Assembly (NCBI GenBank): GCA_964436975.1
Contig: CAYTET010000026.1
Coordinates: 1-24,156 of the forward strand
Direction of reading: 5' to 3'
Length of the DNA stretch: 24,156 bases
From: CAYTET01 sp964436975
GTDB taxonomy: Bacteria; Bacillota_I; Bacilli_A; Erysipelotrichales; Erysipelotrichaceae
Shown: positions 15,166-23,434 of the stretch, one piece after another
Layout of the letters: the number at the start of each line of letters is the position of its first letter
How positions within the stretch are numbered: the stretch's first letter is position 1
Made by a program: the position numbers and the translations under genes
The notes under the pieces: generated by a model
What the model saw: only the letters and a program-made list of their open reading frames with translations
Told to the model about the DNA's origin: nothing
Database searches by the model: none

Positions 15166-17682
15166 ATGAAATACGATCAGAAGCTAGTCAATTCGCTGAA
15201 TGAAGATATCAAAGCCCATTTTCCTTTAATAACCCCTATTGAAGATGACTTCCATATTTCCTATGAAGGTGTTTCCCGGCTGGTCATGCTGGACCGCTAT
15301 GCCCAGAAGGACCGCGATCATCTGACGCTTAAGGCCGGCGATCTGGTTCTGACCATCGTTAAAGACGACCCTGTCTATCCGGCCCGGGGCATCGGGCGGA
15401 TTGTCGAAATGCACAATGAAAACGAGGGCTGGGCCCTTATTCTGCTGGACGAAGAGTTCAGAGGCTCACTGGAAGATGAAAGTGAAGTTAATACCGGTCT
15501 GATCAGACGGGACTACGATCTCATTGATAAACCCCTGGAAATATATTATGAGCAGATTGCCAAAAGAGTCGGCTATGCTTTAGCGGCGGTAGAAAAGCCT
15601 GAACTGCGGAATCTTTACGGTGAGCAGTTCTACCAGCAGATCCGCCAGCTCAACACGGTTCCGGCCGGCCGGGTCTTATACGGCGCCGGCAGCGGCACCC
15701 AGGTCACCTATTTTAACTGCTTTGTCATGCCTTTTGTCGAAGATTCCCGCGGCGGTCTGGCTGATCACCGCAAGAAAGTCATGGAAATCATGGCCCGGGG
15801 CGGCGGCGTCGGCACCAATGGCTCAACCCTGCGGCCGAAGAGCGCTCCGGCTAAAAGTGTCGGCGGCAAGTCCAGCGGCGCCGTCAGCTGGCTGAACGAT
15901 ATTGCCAACCTGACCCATCTGGTCGAACAGGGCGGTTCCCGCAGAGGCGCCCAGATGATCATGATGGCCGACTGGCATCCTGATATCATCGAGTTTATTG
16001 TTTCCAAGATGCAGAATCCGCGCATTCTGCGCTGGCTGGTCGATAATTCCAAGGATGAAATCATCCGGGCCGAAGCCAACCGCAAATTGAAATTCGTTCC
16101 GCTGACCAAAGATGAAATCGCCGTCTATGAAACGGTGGTTGAAAATGAAAAGGCTGATCCGCAGGTGATCAACTATGCCCGGCAGATGCTGGCCGATGGC
16201 GGCAGTTTCCAGGTCCAGCAGCCTGACTTTCTGTCCGGCGCCAATATTTCCGTTACCCTGACCAGGGAATTCATGGATGCGGTAGCCAAAGATGGTGACT
16301 TTGCCCTGCGCTTTCCTGATCTGGCTAATTATACCAAGGAAGAAAAAGACTACTATGATGCCCACTGGGCCGAATGCGGCGATGTCAGAGAGTGGGAAGC
16401 CATGGGTTTTGGCATCAAGACCTACCGGGTTGTCAAGGCCCGCGAGATCTGGGATCTGATCTGCTTCTGTGCCACTTATTCGGCTGAACCCGGCATCTTC
16501 TTTATCGACAATGCCAATGATATGACCAATGCCAGGGCTTACGGGCAAAAGGTCGTCGCCACTAATCCCTGCGGCGAACAGCCGCTGGCCCCCTATTCGG
16601 TCTGCAATCTGGCAGCCATCAACCTGGCCAACTTTGTTGACAAGAAGACCGGCACCATTGAATATGACAAGCTGGCAGAGACCGTCAAAATTACCGTCCG
16701 CATGCAGGACGATGTCATTGATTCCACGCCTTACTTCTTAAAGGAAAATGAAGAGCAGGCCACAGGCGAAAGACGGGTCGGCTTAGGCGTCATGGGACTG
16801 CATGACATGCTGATCTGGTCCAACAGCCGCTACGGAAGTCCGGCTTCCCTGGATACCATCGACAAGGTGTTTGGCTGCATCGCGGCCAGCGCCTATCGCG
16901 CTTCCATTGAACTGGCCAAGGAAAAGGGCAGTTTCCCCTTCCTTAAGGATTACAGCAAGTTCATCAATACCGGCTACATGAAGACCATGCCGGAAGATAT
17001 CCGCCAGGATATTCTCAAATACGGCATCCGCAACAGCCATCTGCTGACCATCGCCCCGACCGGGTCGACCGGCACCATGGTCGGCGTTTCCACCGGACTG
17101 GAGCCTTACTTCTCATTCTCCTATTTCCGTTCCGGCCGGCTGGGCAAGTTTATCGAAGTCAACGCCGCCATTGTCGACGAATATCTCAAATGGCATCCGG
17201 AATACACCAAGGACAGCCTGCCTGACTGCTTTGTCAGTGCCATGCAGCTGACTCCCGAAGAGCATGCCGACACCCAGTGCCGGATCCAGCGCTGGATTGA
17301 TTCTTCCATCTCCAAGACGGTCAATGCCCCTAAAGGCTTTACCGTCAGACAGGTTCAGGACATCTATATGCGCCTGTACCGCGGCGGAGCCAAGGGCGGC
17401 ACCGTCTATGTTGACGGCTCCCGTGACACCCAGGTTCTGACTTTAACCAATGAAAACGAATCATCCTGGAGCCAGATGGATCTGGTTACGGATTTCGGCG
17501 TCAATGTCAGCGAGCAGCAGGCTGAAGAAAAGAAGAGCAAGCTGCGGGGCGACCGCCAGGACCGCAATATCGGCACCGAAGTCGGCGATATCTGCCCGAT
17601 CTGTCTGGAAGGCATTGTTGAAGACCTGGGCGGATGCAACACCTGCACCAACTGCGGGGCCCAGCTGAAGTGCGGCTTATAA
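15166..17682 (+). CDS. nrdJ: Class II (adenosylcobalamin-dependent) ribonucleotide reductase
   Basis: Makes deoxyribonucleotides using a radical generated from coenzyme B12, independent of oxygen. The 838-residue single chain shows RVLYGAG and NCFVMPF with Cys185, GGGVGTNGSTLRP (about 212-224), NPCGE (467-471) with the active-site Cys469, Cys480 in YSVCNL, and APTGSTGTMVGVSTG (about 630-644). The C-terminus is a zinc-ribbon-like cysteine cluster (Cys810, 813, 824, 827, 830, 836), thought in the family to relay reducing power. An SH3-like beta-rich stretch at about 55-115 (LKAGDLVLTIVKDDPVYPARG) precedes the usual N-terminal cone-like region; I recall it in a subset of class II enzymes. Only plus-strand gene in the window. 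ATG 15166 has AGGGGGG eight bases upstream. Confidence 0.96.
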   Translation: MKYDQKLVNSLNEDIKAHFPLITPIEDDFHISYEGVSRLVMLDRYAQKDRDHLTLKAGDLVLTIVKDDPVYPARGIGRIVEMHNENEGWALILLDEEFRGSLEDESEVNTGLIRRDYDLIDKPLEIYYEQIAKRVGYALAAVEKPELRNLYGEQFYQQIRQLNTVPAGRVLYGAGSGTQVTYFNCFVMPFVEDSRGGLADHRKKVMEIMARGGGVGTNGSTLRPKSAPAKSVGGKSSGAVSWLNDIANLTHLVEQGGSRRGAQMIMMADWHPDIIEFIVSKMQNPRILRWLVDNSKDEIIRAEANRKLKFVPLTKDEIAVYETVVENEKADPQVINYARQMLADGGSFQVQQPDFLSGANISVTLTREFMDAVAKDGDFALRFPDLANYTKEEKDYYDAHWAECGDVREWEAMGFGIKTYRVVKAREIWDLICFCATYSAEPGIFFIDNANDMTNARAYGQKVVATNPCGEQPLAPYSVCNLAAINLANFVDKKTGTIEYDKLAETVKITVRMQDDVIDSTPYFLKENEEQATGERRVGLGVMGLHDMLIWSNSRYGSPASLDTIDKVFGCIAASAYRASIELAKEKGSFPFLKDYSKFINTGYMKTMPEDIRQDILKYGIRNSHLLTIAPTGSTGTMVGVSTGLEPYFSFSYFRSGRLGKFIEVNAAIVDEYLKWHPEYTKDSLPDCFVSAMQLTPEEHADTQCRIQRWIDSSISKTVNAPKGFTVRQVQDIYMRLYRGGAKGGTVYVDGSRDTQVLTLTNENESSWSQMDLVTDFGVNVSEQQAEEKKSKLRGDRQDRNIGTEVGDICPICLEGIVEDLGGCNTCTNCGAQLKCGL

Positions 17683-17703
17683 GCAGCTTTATCCCCTGAT
17701 AAC

Positions 17704-17751
17704 AAAAAAACGGTTTGACCTGAATTACAATGACAGGCAAACCGTTTTTCT
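17704..17751 (+). terminator. Strong bidirectional terminator between nrdJ and the convergent DUF6465-like gene
   Basis: AAAAACGGTTTG-A-CCTG pairs with CAGG-CAAACCGTTTTT around an 11-base loop: 16 bp with one bulged A. A T-run follows on the plus strand and the A-run becomes a T-run on the minus strand, so it can stop transcription from both sides. Confidence 0.93.
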
Positions 17752-17775
17752 TTTTTAATTTAATTGCCCAAAGGC

Positions 17776-18018
17776 TTAAAGTTCGATAGACCCTTCCGCG
17801 CCGTCAGCGACATAATACGCTTTGTCATCTTCCGGTTTGAAATAGACGGACAGACTTTTGGCCGGTTCCGCTGTTTCTTTAATTTTCATGATAACAGCCT
17901 CGATATCAATATTCTTCGGGCCGTACTGTAAAACAACAGTTTGGGTATACTTTGGGGATTGGGGCGCCGAAACCTTCGGTGTAGTAGTTTTGGATGCGGT
18001 TTTCTTTGTGCCAGGCAT
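17776..18018 (-). CDS. Small DUF6465-like protein
   Basis: An 80-residue cytoplasmic protein. The first 22 residues are low-complexity (Lys, Thr, Ser, Pro). The folded part (about 25-80) contains TVVLQYGPKNIDIEAVIMK, SVYFKPEDDKAYYV and ends GAEGSIEL. This pattern of a beta-hairpin, a helix and a final KPE-x-KAYYV strand resembles DUF6465 proteins, which are common near metabolic genes in Bacillota and have no known function. GGGAGG lies eight bases before ATG 18018. It is monocistronic, with its own promoter, and converges on nrdJ. Family by recollection of the motif, not by search. Confidence 0.78.
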   Translation of the reverse strand: MPGTKKTASKTTTPKVSAPQSPKYTQTVVLQYGPKNIDIEAVIMKIKETAEPAKSLSVYFKPEDDKAYYVADGAEGSIEL

Positions 18019-18040
18019 ATTGGATACCTCCCTTACCCCT

Positions 18041-18068
18041 ATTATAAGGCTTTATTTTGATTCAACAA
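18041..18068 (-). promoter_or_regulatory. Promoter of the DUF6465-like gene
   Basis: TTGTTG (18063-18068), a 16-base spacer and a consensus TATAAT (18041-18046) on the minus strand, 22 bases upstream of ATG 18018. Confidence 0.65.
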
Positions 18069-18138
18069 TGAGTTATCGCGAATAATGCCCCCGCGTTTAC
18101 GGCTTTATAAACAATTTCAGCTCCTTTGGCGCGGTCGT

Positions 18139-18168
18139 AAAAAAGGCCCCCGGTTAAAAAGGGCCCTT
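18139..18168 (-). terminator. Terminator of the tandem repeat-protein operon
   Basis: On the minus strand AAGGGCCC and GGGGGCCTT pair with one mismatch or bulge around TTTTTAACC, followed by a run of T. It begins about 24 bases after the stop of the gene at 18192. Confidence 0.75.
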
Positions 18169-18191
18169 GTTTGATAGATTACTGAAGAATA

Positions 18192-18983
18192 TCAGGGCTG
18201 GTAAGTGCCGGTGACATTGAAGATGACAATGTCCTTGCGGATATTCTTGGCGGCCAGATTGGCGCTGCCCGGAATGATTATATCACCCGCCAGATAGTAA
18301 CCGGCCGGTATGGTAATGGTTGAGCCGCTGGAAGAGATCTGGGTCACCGAATAGGTCACGCCGGCAAATGAAGCCATTGTTCCGGTCACTTTGACGCCGT
18401 TGATATAGGCCGTCTTGCCGGCCAAAATATCAGCGGCTGTTGCCGTTGCGGTCGTGGTATCGATGTCAACATAGGTGCCGGTGACCAGCTGGCCGTTGAC
18501 ATAAGCCGTCTTGCCTTCAAGGATATCATCCGCAGAAGCCATGGCATCTTTGGTCAGGATATAGCCGTCATTAATGTAACCCTGCCGGATCGAGGCCGCC
18601 AGGGAGTCATGACAGGCAAAAAACATAACCAGGGCTCCGATGGCCATGGCCACCAGCAAAGCCAGCACGCCATAAGCGGTATAGTGGGGCGTAACATACT
18701 CATACTCATCATCATCGTCCGGCTGGCTGTCATAGACAGGCTGCTGCGGCGCGGCGATTTTCTCATTCAGCACATCGATTTTCTTGGTAACCTGGTCAGC
18801 ACTGTCACTGTCGACCGAAAAGGCCGGCTGGGCATCCGCAGCCGTGCTGTCGGCCGCCTGCAGCTGTTCTTTTTCTTTTTCGTCCTTGACAGCAATAGTG
18901 ACGTATTCATCATCTTCACTGACTTCGGCTTCTTTTTTCTTCTTGCCGAAAGGCAGGTCAAAAGGCAGTTTGAATTTAGGCAT
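18192..18983 (-). CDS. Membrane-anchored protein with tail-fibre-like GKTAYVNG repeats (large paralogue)
   Basis: A 263-residue protein of unknown function. Residues 1-100 are cytoplasmic, highly charged and low-complexity (KKKK then acidic stretches, ending DDDDEYEY). A single transmembrane helix lies at about 102-123. Outside are two repeats, ADDILEGKTAYVNGQLVTGT (about 151-170) and ATAADILAGKTAYINGVKVT (about 181-200), then IPAGYYLAGDIIIPGS and a final NIRKDIVIFNVTGTY. This arrangement closely resembles repeats of phage tail and host-surface proteins in Bacillota. There are no phage genes nearby and the protein has a membrane anchor, so it is more likely a cell-envelope protein. It starts 5 bases after the stop of its smaller paralogue. 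Confidence 0.8.
   Translation of the reverse strand: MPKFKLPFDLPFGKKKKEAEVSEDDEYVTIAVKDEKEKEQLQAADSTAADAQPAFSVDSDSADQVTKKIDVLNEKIAAPQQPVYDSQPDDDDEYEYVTPHYTAYGVLALLVAMAIGALVMFFACHDSLAASIRQGYINDGYILTKDAMASADDILEGKTAYVNGQLVTGTYVDIDTTTATATAADILAGKTAYINGVKVTGTMASFAGVTYSVTQISSSGSTITIPAGYYLAGDIIIPGSANLAAKNIRKDIVIFNVTGTYQP
18397..18541 (-). repeat. Two direct repeats of about 49 bases inside the large paralogue
   Basis: Copies at about 18397-18445 and 18493-18541 start 96 bases (32 codons) apart. Each encodes the unit A-x-A-x-x-DI-x-x-GKTAY-x-NG. The corresponding copies in the neighbouring gene have the same 96-base spacing, indicating duplication of a two-repeat module. Confidence 0.7.
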
Positions 18984-18988
18984 GGCTG

Positions 18989-19525
18989 CTACGCTCCTGT
19001 TCCGTCATACAGACCATAGGTATAAAAGATGGTAATGCCGCGTCTGACATTATCCGGGATCAGGTTCTTGTCGCCCAGATGGATCACCAGATCAGAAGTC
19101 AGATAACTGCCCCCGTAGATAGTCTGGGAAGTAGTGGTGGGGTAATAATCGCCGCCGATCAGCTTTGTTATCGTGCCGACGACCATTTCACCGTTGACAT
19201 AGGCTGTCTTGCCCTGCCGGATATCCGCTGAAGTAGCCGTAGCGTCCGAACTGTCCAGCACAAAATGAGAGCCGGTGACCAGCTGGCCGTCAACATAGGC
19301 TGTCTTGCCTTCAACAATATCATCAGCCGTCGCCGTGGCATCATCAGTCATGACATAGCCAACGGCTGTCATATCTGACAAGACACTTTTACTCAGTGAC
19401 AGCCGGGTCACCACATAACTGGCCGTCCCGCCGATCAGCAAACCGCCCAAAGCGATTAAAGCGATGCCCAGATAAACTTTCTGGTTCGGCGTCAGCCGGC
19501 TTTTTCTTTTACTGTAATTGCTCAC
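18989..19525 (-). CDS. Membrane-anchored protein with tail-fibre-like GKTAYVNG repeats (small paralogue)
   Basis: A 178-residue paralogue of the next gene, with a short basic cytoplasmic tail, a transmembrane helix at about 17-38 (VYLGIALIALGGLLIGGTAS) and an outer region. That region has two repeats, DDATATADDIVEGKTAYVDG and DATATSADIRQGKTAYVNGE, then LIPDNVRRGITIFYTYG, the counterpart of the final segment of the larger protein. I chose GTG 19525, nine bases after AAGGAG; the frame stays open to 19567 but that stretch lies over the promoter. First gene of a two-gene operon. Function unknown; a surface-exposed or envelope-spanning structural role is inferred from topology. Confidence 0.8.
   Translation of the reverse strand: MSNYSKRKSRLTPNQKVYLGIALIALGGLLIGGTASYVVTRLSLSKSVLSDMTAVGYVMTDDATATADDIVEGKTAYVDGQLVTGSHFVLDSSDATATSADIRQGKTAYVNGEMVVGTITKLIGGDYYPTTTSQTIYGGSYLTSDLVIHLGDKNLIPDNVRRGITIFYTYGLYDGTGA
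19191..19336 (-). repeat. Two direct repeats of about 50 bases inside the small paralogue
   Basis: Copies at about 19191-19240 and 19287-19336, again 96 bases apart, similar in sequence to the repeats at 18397-18541. All four share a core reading TAGGCYGTCTTGCC or ATAAGCCGTCTTGCC on the plus strand. Confidence 0.7.
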
Positions 19526-19556
19526 AAGTTCAGTCTCCTTTTTTATAAGCGTTTTA

Positions 19557-19586
19557 ATTATACACATTTACCGCTCTGCTTATCAA
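19557..19586 (-). promoter_or_regulatory. Promoter of the two repeat-protein genes
   Basis: TTGATA (19581-19586), an 18-base spacer and consensus TATAAT (19557-19562) on the minus strand, about 32 bases before GTG 19525 and directly after the glgA terminator. Confidence 0.72.
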
Positions 19587-19601
19587 TTGCCCGGCCCCAT
19601 C

Positions 19602-19633
19602 AAAAAACCTTCGGAGGTGGTCGTTTCCGAAGG
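19602..19633 (-). terminator. Terminator of the glgCDA operon
   Basis: On the minus strand CCTTCGGA and TCCGAAGG form a perfect 8-bp stem around a 10-base loop, followed by TTTTTTG. It lies about 28 bases after the glgA stop codon. Confidence 0.92.
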
Positions 19634-19661
19634 CTTATGGCTTAGGAATGAAGAATCATCC

Positions 19662-21086
19662 CTATAGCTTTTTATAGATTTCCAGATAGCCGCTGACACT
19701 GCGGCCCCATGAAACATCAGTGGCCATCGCATTTTTCATCAGTTGCTTCCAGTCCGCCGGCTTGCCGTAATAAACCGAAATGACATAAGCCAGCACATAC
19801 ATCATCTCATCACTGCTGAAATTATGGAAAGAGAAGCCGTTGCCCTGGTGGGTATATTCATTATAAGGCGAAACGGTATCCTTCAGGCCGCCGGTTTCCC
19901 GGACAAAGGGCAGGGTTCCATAGCGCATGGCAATCTGCTGGCTGATGCCGCAGGGCTCAAACAGCGAAGGCACCATCAGCAGGTCACAGCCCGCATAAAT
20001 CCGGTGCGCCAGCTCCTCATTGTAGCCGCAGTAGAAGACGGCCCGGTGGGGATACTGGAATTCCAGCTGGCGGAAGACATATTCCATATGGCTGTCCCCG
20101 GTGCCCAGAATGATCAGCTGGACGTCCTGATTCATAATCCCGCCGATCTTATCCATGATCAGGTTGATGCCCTTCTGGTAAGCCAGCCGGCTGACCACGC
20201 CGATCAGCAGCACATCGCTGGCCGGCCGCAGCCCCATTTCCGTCTGCAGACTCCGCTTATTGGCCTTTTTGCCGCTGAGATGGTCGGCATCGTAGTTTTT
20301 GACCAGATGCTTATCCGCGGACGGATCCCAGCTGACCGTGTCAATGCCGTTGATAATGCCGCTCAGCTTAGCGCGGCACGATCCGATCGTGGCTTCCATC
20401 CGCTCGCCGTACTCGCCCGTCAATATCTCCTGGGCATAGGTCGGTGAAACGGTGGTGACGGCATCCGCAAAGATAATGGCCGCCTTCATAAAGCTGATTC
20501 CCTGGTCAAAGCGGATATCGCCGTTTTTATAGTAGCAGTCATTCAGATTGGTGCAGCTCAGAATCTCCTTGGGGAAATTGCCCTGATAGGCCAGATTATG
20601 AATGGTGAAGACATGCTTGAGATGGGTATGATAGCTGTCCGTATATTCATGCTTGGCCATCAGGGGAATCAGGCCGGTATGCCAGTCGTTGGTATGAATG
20701 ATCTCCGGCTTGTAGTCAATGACATTGAGCATCTCCAAAACGGCTTTGCAGTAGAAGCAGAACCTTTCGCCGTCATCGGCATATCCGTACATATTGTCCC
20801 GGTAGAAATAATCATCCTGTCTGATAAAGTAGTAGTCCAGCTGGCCGGCCTGCTCAAAGTAGAGCTGGGCCGTTTTGTTAATGATGCCCGACTGCACTTT
20901 GAAGCTGCCGACTTTGGCCAGGTGGGGATTCTTCTCAATAACTTTTTTATACAGCGGCAGAACCACGGCGCATTGCTGGCCGGCGGCCAGCAGCTGCTGG
21001 CTTAAAGAGTCAACAACATCGGCCAGCCCGCCGCTTTTGCAGTAAGGCAGGCCCTCGGCGGCCACCATCAGTATTTTTTTGGACAT
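19662..21086 (-). CDS. glgA: Glycogen synthase (ADP-glucose type, GT5)
   Basis: Elongates alpha-1,4-glucan using ADP-glucose. The 474-residue length fits bacterial GlgA. The N-terminal ADP-glucose-binding motif is KSGGLADV (residues 17-24; KTGGLADV in most relatives, Thr to Ser conservative). Later segments are IIHTNDWHTGLIP, FTIHNLAYQG, INGIDTVSWDPS, and the C-terminal donor-site region LFEPCGISQQIAMRYGTLP followed by ETGGLKDTV. It is the last gene of glgC-glgD-glgA, starting 8 bases after glgD, with AGGAG before ATG 21086. Branching enzyme and phosphorylase genes are not in the window. Confidence 0.96.
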   Translation of the reverse strand: MSKKILMVAAEGLPYCKSGGLADVVDSLSQQLLAAGQQCAVVLPLYKKVIEKNPHLAKVGSFKVQSGIINKTAQLYFEQAGQLDYYFIRQDDYFYRDNMYGYADDGERFCFYCKAVLEMLNVIDYKPEIIHTNDWHTGLIPLMAKHEYTDSYHTHLKHVFTIHNLAYQGNFPKEILSCTNLNDCYYKNGDIRFDQGISFMKAAIIFADAVTTVSPTYAQEILTGEYGERMEATIGSCRAKLSGIINGIDTVSWDPSADKHLVKNYDADHLSGKKANKRSLQTEMGLRPASDVLLIGVVSRLAYQKGINLIMDKIGGIMNQDVQLIILGTGDSHMEYVFRQLEFQYPHRAVFYCGYNEELAHRIYAGCDLLMVPSLFEPCGISQQIAMRYGTLPFVRETGGLKDTVSPYNEYTHQGNGFSFHNFSSDEMMYVLAYVISVYYGKPADWKQLMKNAMATDVSWGRSVSGYLEIYKKL

Positions 21087-21094
21087 GGCGGCTC

Positions 21095-22210
21095 CTAGCA
21101 GTGATCATCGCGTCTGATGTAAGCGATGTGGTTGGGTGTGCCGGTGATCTCCTTCTGGTTTTCCACAATGACATGCTTGTCGATGACCGCATTTTCAATA
21201 TGGATAAAATCACCTATATTGGTCTTGGGCAGAATCAGCGAATTGCGGATGATGCAGCCTTTGCCAATGGAAACGGCCCGGCCGACAATGCAGTTTTCCA
21301 AATCGCCCTTGATCTGGCAGCCGTTGGCAACCAGACAGTTTTTGATATGGGCCTCCCGGGTATAGAAAGCCGGGGGCGAATCGTTAGTGCGCGTGTAAAT
21401 CGGCCAGTCGGCATGGAACAGGCTGCGTGATTTTTCATAGTCAATCATTTCCATGTTGATGCGGTAATACGCATTGAAGGAATTCATGCAGCCGACATAG
21501 CCCTCATAGCGGTAAGTGCCGATATTGAGAATCCCGACCATGGCCGTCAGATAGTCTTTAAAGTCATAAAGCGAACTCAGGGCGGCGGCTTCCTTGACCA
21601 GCTTGATAAACAGCGGCCGGGACATGATGTAGCATTCCAGCATCACATTGTAATCTTTGCCCCTGGTCTCCCGGATTTCGCGGATGGCGGTAACCCGGCC
21701 CGTTTCACTGATGTCCAAACTGCGGCAGCCGATAAACTCGGCCGGCTTTTTAGGCTGGTGGCAGACCATGGTGATGTCAGCGCCGGAGCTGATATGGGCT
21801 TCCAGCAGCTGGCGGTAGTCCATGATATAAATCATATAGCTTGGCGCAATCAGCACATAGTCTTCGCGGGACTCTTCAAAAGCCTGCATATTCTGCATCA
21901 TGGCATTGACGTCATGATGATAGATGCCGTTATCCTGACTGACATCCGAATACAGAATCTGCATCTGGCCGCTTTTGGAATTGATATTGTACTGGGTGCC
22001 CAGCCGCAGATGTTCAATCAGCGAACGCGGCTTGTCCTTGATCAGAAGTTTGATATTCTCGATGCCGGAATTGGTCATGTTGGACAGCACAAAGTCAACA
22101 ACACGGTAGCGGCCCAGAAAGGACATGGCCGGCACCGAACGGTAATCATCCATTCCGGCAATCTTAACGTTGCGGCCCTCGAAATTGACAATGCCTAAAA
22201 TGTCATTCAT
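21095..22210 (-). CDS. glgD: Glucose-1-phosphate adenylyltransferase regulatory-type subunit GlgD
   Basis: A 371-residue paralogue of GlgC found in Bacillota, where it joins GlgC and alters activity of the ADP-glucose pyrophosphorylase complex. It keeps the fold, as shown by LGRYRVVDFVLSNMTNSGIENIKLLI near the N-terminus and a left-handed beta-helix-like C-terminus (GRAVSIGKGCIIRNSLIL). It lacks the N-terminal nucleotide loop GGRGTRL seen in GlgC, having NFEGRNVKIAG instead, so it is probably not catalytic alone. The start overlaps the glgC end by 8 bases. Confidence 0.94.
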   Translation of the reverse strand: MNDILGIVNFEGRNVKIAGMDDYRSVPAMSFLGRYRVVDFVLSNMTNSGIENIKLLIKDKPRSLIEHLRLGTQYNINSKSGQMQILYSDVSQDNGIYHHDVNAMMQNMQAFEESREDYVLIAPSYMIYIMDYRQLLEAHISSGADITMVCHQPKKPAEFIGCRSLDISETGRVTAIREIRETRGKDYNVMLECYIMSRPLFIKLVKEAAALSSLYDFKDYLTAMVGILNIGTYRYEGYVGCMNSFNAYYRINMEMIDYEKSRSLFHADWPIYTRTNDSPPAFYTREAHIKNCLVANGCQIKGDLENCIVGRAVSIGKGCIIRNSLILPKTNIGDFIHIENAVIDKHVIVENQKEITGTPNHIAYIRRDDHC

Positions 22211-23336
22211 GTTTCTTCACCTGCGACTTTCGGGAAATCAGTGTAATCTTGTCCGGGTCGCCGACAACCACACCTTTGCCGATATGCATATTCTCAGCTA
22301 TGATGCAGTTGCGGACAATGGCGCCTTCTTCAACCACAACCTGCGGCATGATGACTGCATCCGTCACCTTAGCGCCCCTTTTGACCACAACATCGCGGAA
22401 CAGCACGGAGTTTTCAATGGTGCCGTTTACCACACAGCCCTGGTTGACCAGGCAGCGCTTGACCTTGGCTTTCGGGCCGATGAACTGCGGGGTGGTCGGA
22501 ATATCCTCGGTATAAATCTTCCAGGAAGAATCTTCCAGATTCAGCTTGTCATTGATGTCCAGCAGATCCATATTGGCCTGCCAGAGCGAATCAATGGTTC
22601 CGACATCTTTCCAGTAGCCGTCAAACCGGTAGGCATACAGTTTCTTTTTCTGCTTGAGAAGCGTCGGAATGATATCCTTGCCGAAATCATGATTGGACTT
22701 TTCTTTTTTGGTATCGGCATTCAGGCTGCGCCTCAGCAGATGCCAGTTGAAGATGTAAATGCCCATAGAAGCCAGATTGCTCTTGGGATTTTCCGGTTTC
22801 TCCTCAAACTCGACAACGCGGTCTGTGTCATCAACATTCATAATGCCGAAACGCTTGGCCTCTTCCATGCTGACCTGCAGAACCGCAATAGTGCAGTCGG
22901 CCTTGTTGGCCTTATGGAATTCCAGCATCTTGGAGTAGTCCATCTTATAAATGTGATCACCGGAAAGAATAAGCACATATTCCGGATCATACTGATCAAT
23001 AAAATCAATATTCTGGGTAATGGCATCGGCCGTTCCCCGGTATAAGCCAAAGCCGGTATCTTTCTCCCGCGGTGACAGAACGAAGACACCGCTGTTGCGC
23101 CCGTCAAGGCCCCAGGTCGAATCATGGGAAACATATGAACTCAGCAGAATCGACTCATACTGGGTCAGAACCCCGACGGTGTTGATTTTCGAATTGGCGC
23201 AGTTGCTCAAAGGGAAATCAATAATACGATACTTGCCGCCATAATAGACAGCCGGTTTGGCAACTTTATTGGTCAGATCCAGCAGCCGGGTGCCCCGGCC
23301 GCCTGCCAATATCATTGCCACCATCTCACTGTGCAT
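22203..23336 (-). CDS. glgC: Glucose-1-phosphate adenylyltransferase (ADP-glucose pyrophosphorylase)
   Basis: Catalyses formation of ADP-glucose from ATP and glucose-1-phosphate, the committed step of glycogen synthesis. 377 residues, shorter than enterobacterial GlgC but normal for Bacillota. Motifs are the nucleotide loop AGGRGTRL (11-18), Lys27 in KVAKPAV, YRIIDFPLSNC (about 36-46), LSGDHIYKMDY (about 124-134) and EFEEKPENPKS. A C-terminal beta-helix follows (from about 275, with VVVKRGAKV). First gene of glgCDA. ATG 23336 is preceded by AAAAGGGGTGAAG. A cre site in its leader implies CcpA control. Confidence 0.96.
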   Translation of the reverse strand: MHSEMVAMILAGGRGTRLLDLTNKVAKPAVYYGGKYRIIDFPLSNCANSKINTVGVLTQYESILLSSYVSHDSTWGLDGRNSGVFVLSPREKDTGFGLYRGTADAITQNIDFIDQYDPEYVLILSGDHIYKMDYSKMLEFHKANKADCTIAVLQVSMEEAKRFGIMNVDDTDRVVEFEEKPENPKSNLASMGIYIFNWHLLRRSLNADTKKEKSNHDFGKDIIPTLLKQKKKLYAYRFDGYWKDVGTIDSLWQANMDLLDINDKLNLEDSSWKIYTEDIPTTPQFIGPKAKVKRCLVNQGCVVNGTIENSVLFRDVVVKRGAKVTDAVIMPQVVVEEGAIVRNCIIAENMHIGKGVVVGDPDKITLISRKSQVKKHE

Positions 23337-23357
23337 AAATCTTCACCCCTTTTTCTG

Positions 23358-23371
23358 TGTAAGCGCTTTCT
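23358..23371. promoter_or_regulatory. CcpA-binding cre site in the glgC leader
   Basis: TGTAAGCGCTTTCT on the plus strand matches the degenerate cre consensus TGWAARCGYTWNCW at all 14 positions. It lies about 60 bases downstream of the predicted transcription start and 22 bases before the glgC ATG, the position of a roadblock-type repressor site. Confidence 0.8.
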
Positions 23372-23434
23372 TAGGCTAAACCACTCTAAAAACACGACCG
23401 CCTGATTATTAATCTTCCTTGTTTATCTGGCTTT

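Noticed and set aside
18397..19336. Regularly spaced repeats as a CRISPR array
   Set aside because: The repeats are imperfect, lie in frame within two coding sequences and the intervening sequence is also coding.
18192..19525. Prophage remnant
   Set aside because: Repeats resemble tail proteins, but there are no other phage genes, both proteins have membrane helices, and the operon has ordinary host-type promoter and terminator.
22170..23045. Long plus-strand open frame antisense to glgC (291 codons)
   Set aside because: Entirely opposite a well-identified glgC; no motif or ribosome binding site. Similar shadows lie opposite dnaB (4163-4840), nrdJ (15823-16548) and glgA (19743-20447).
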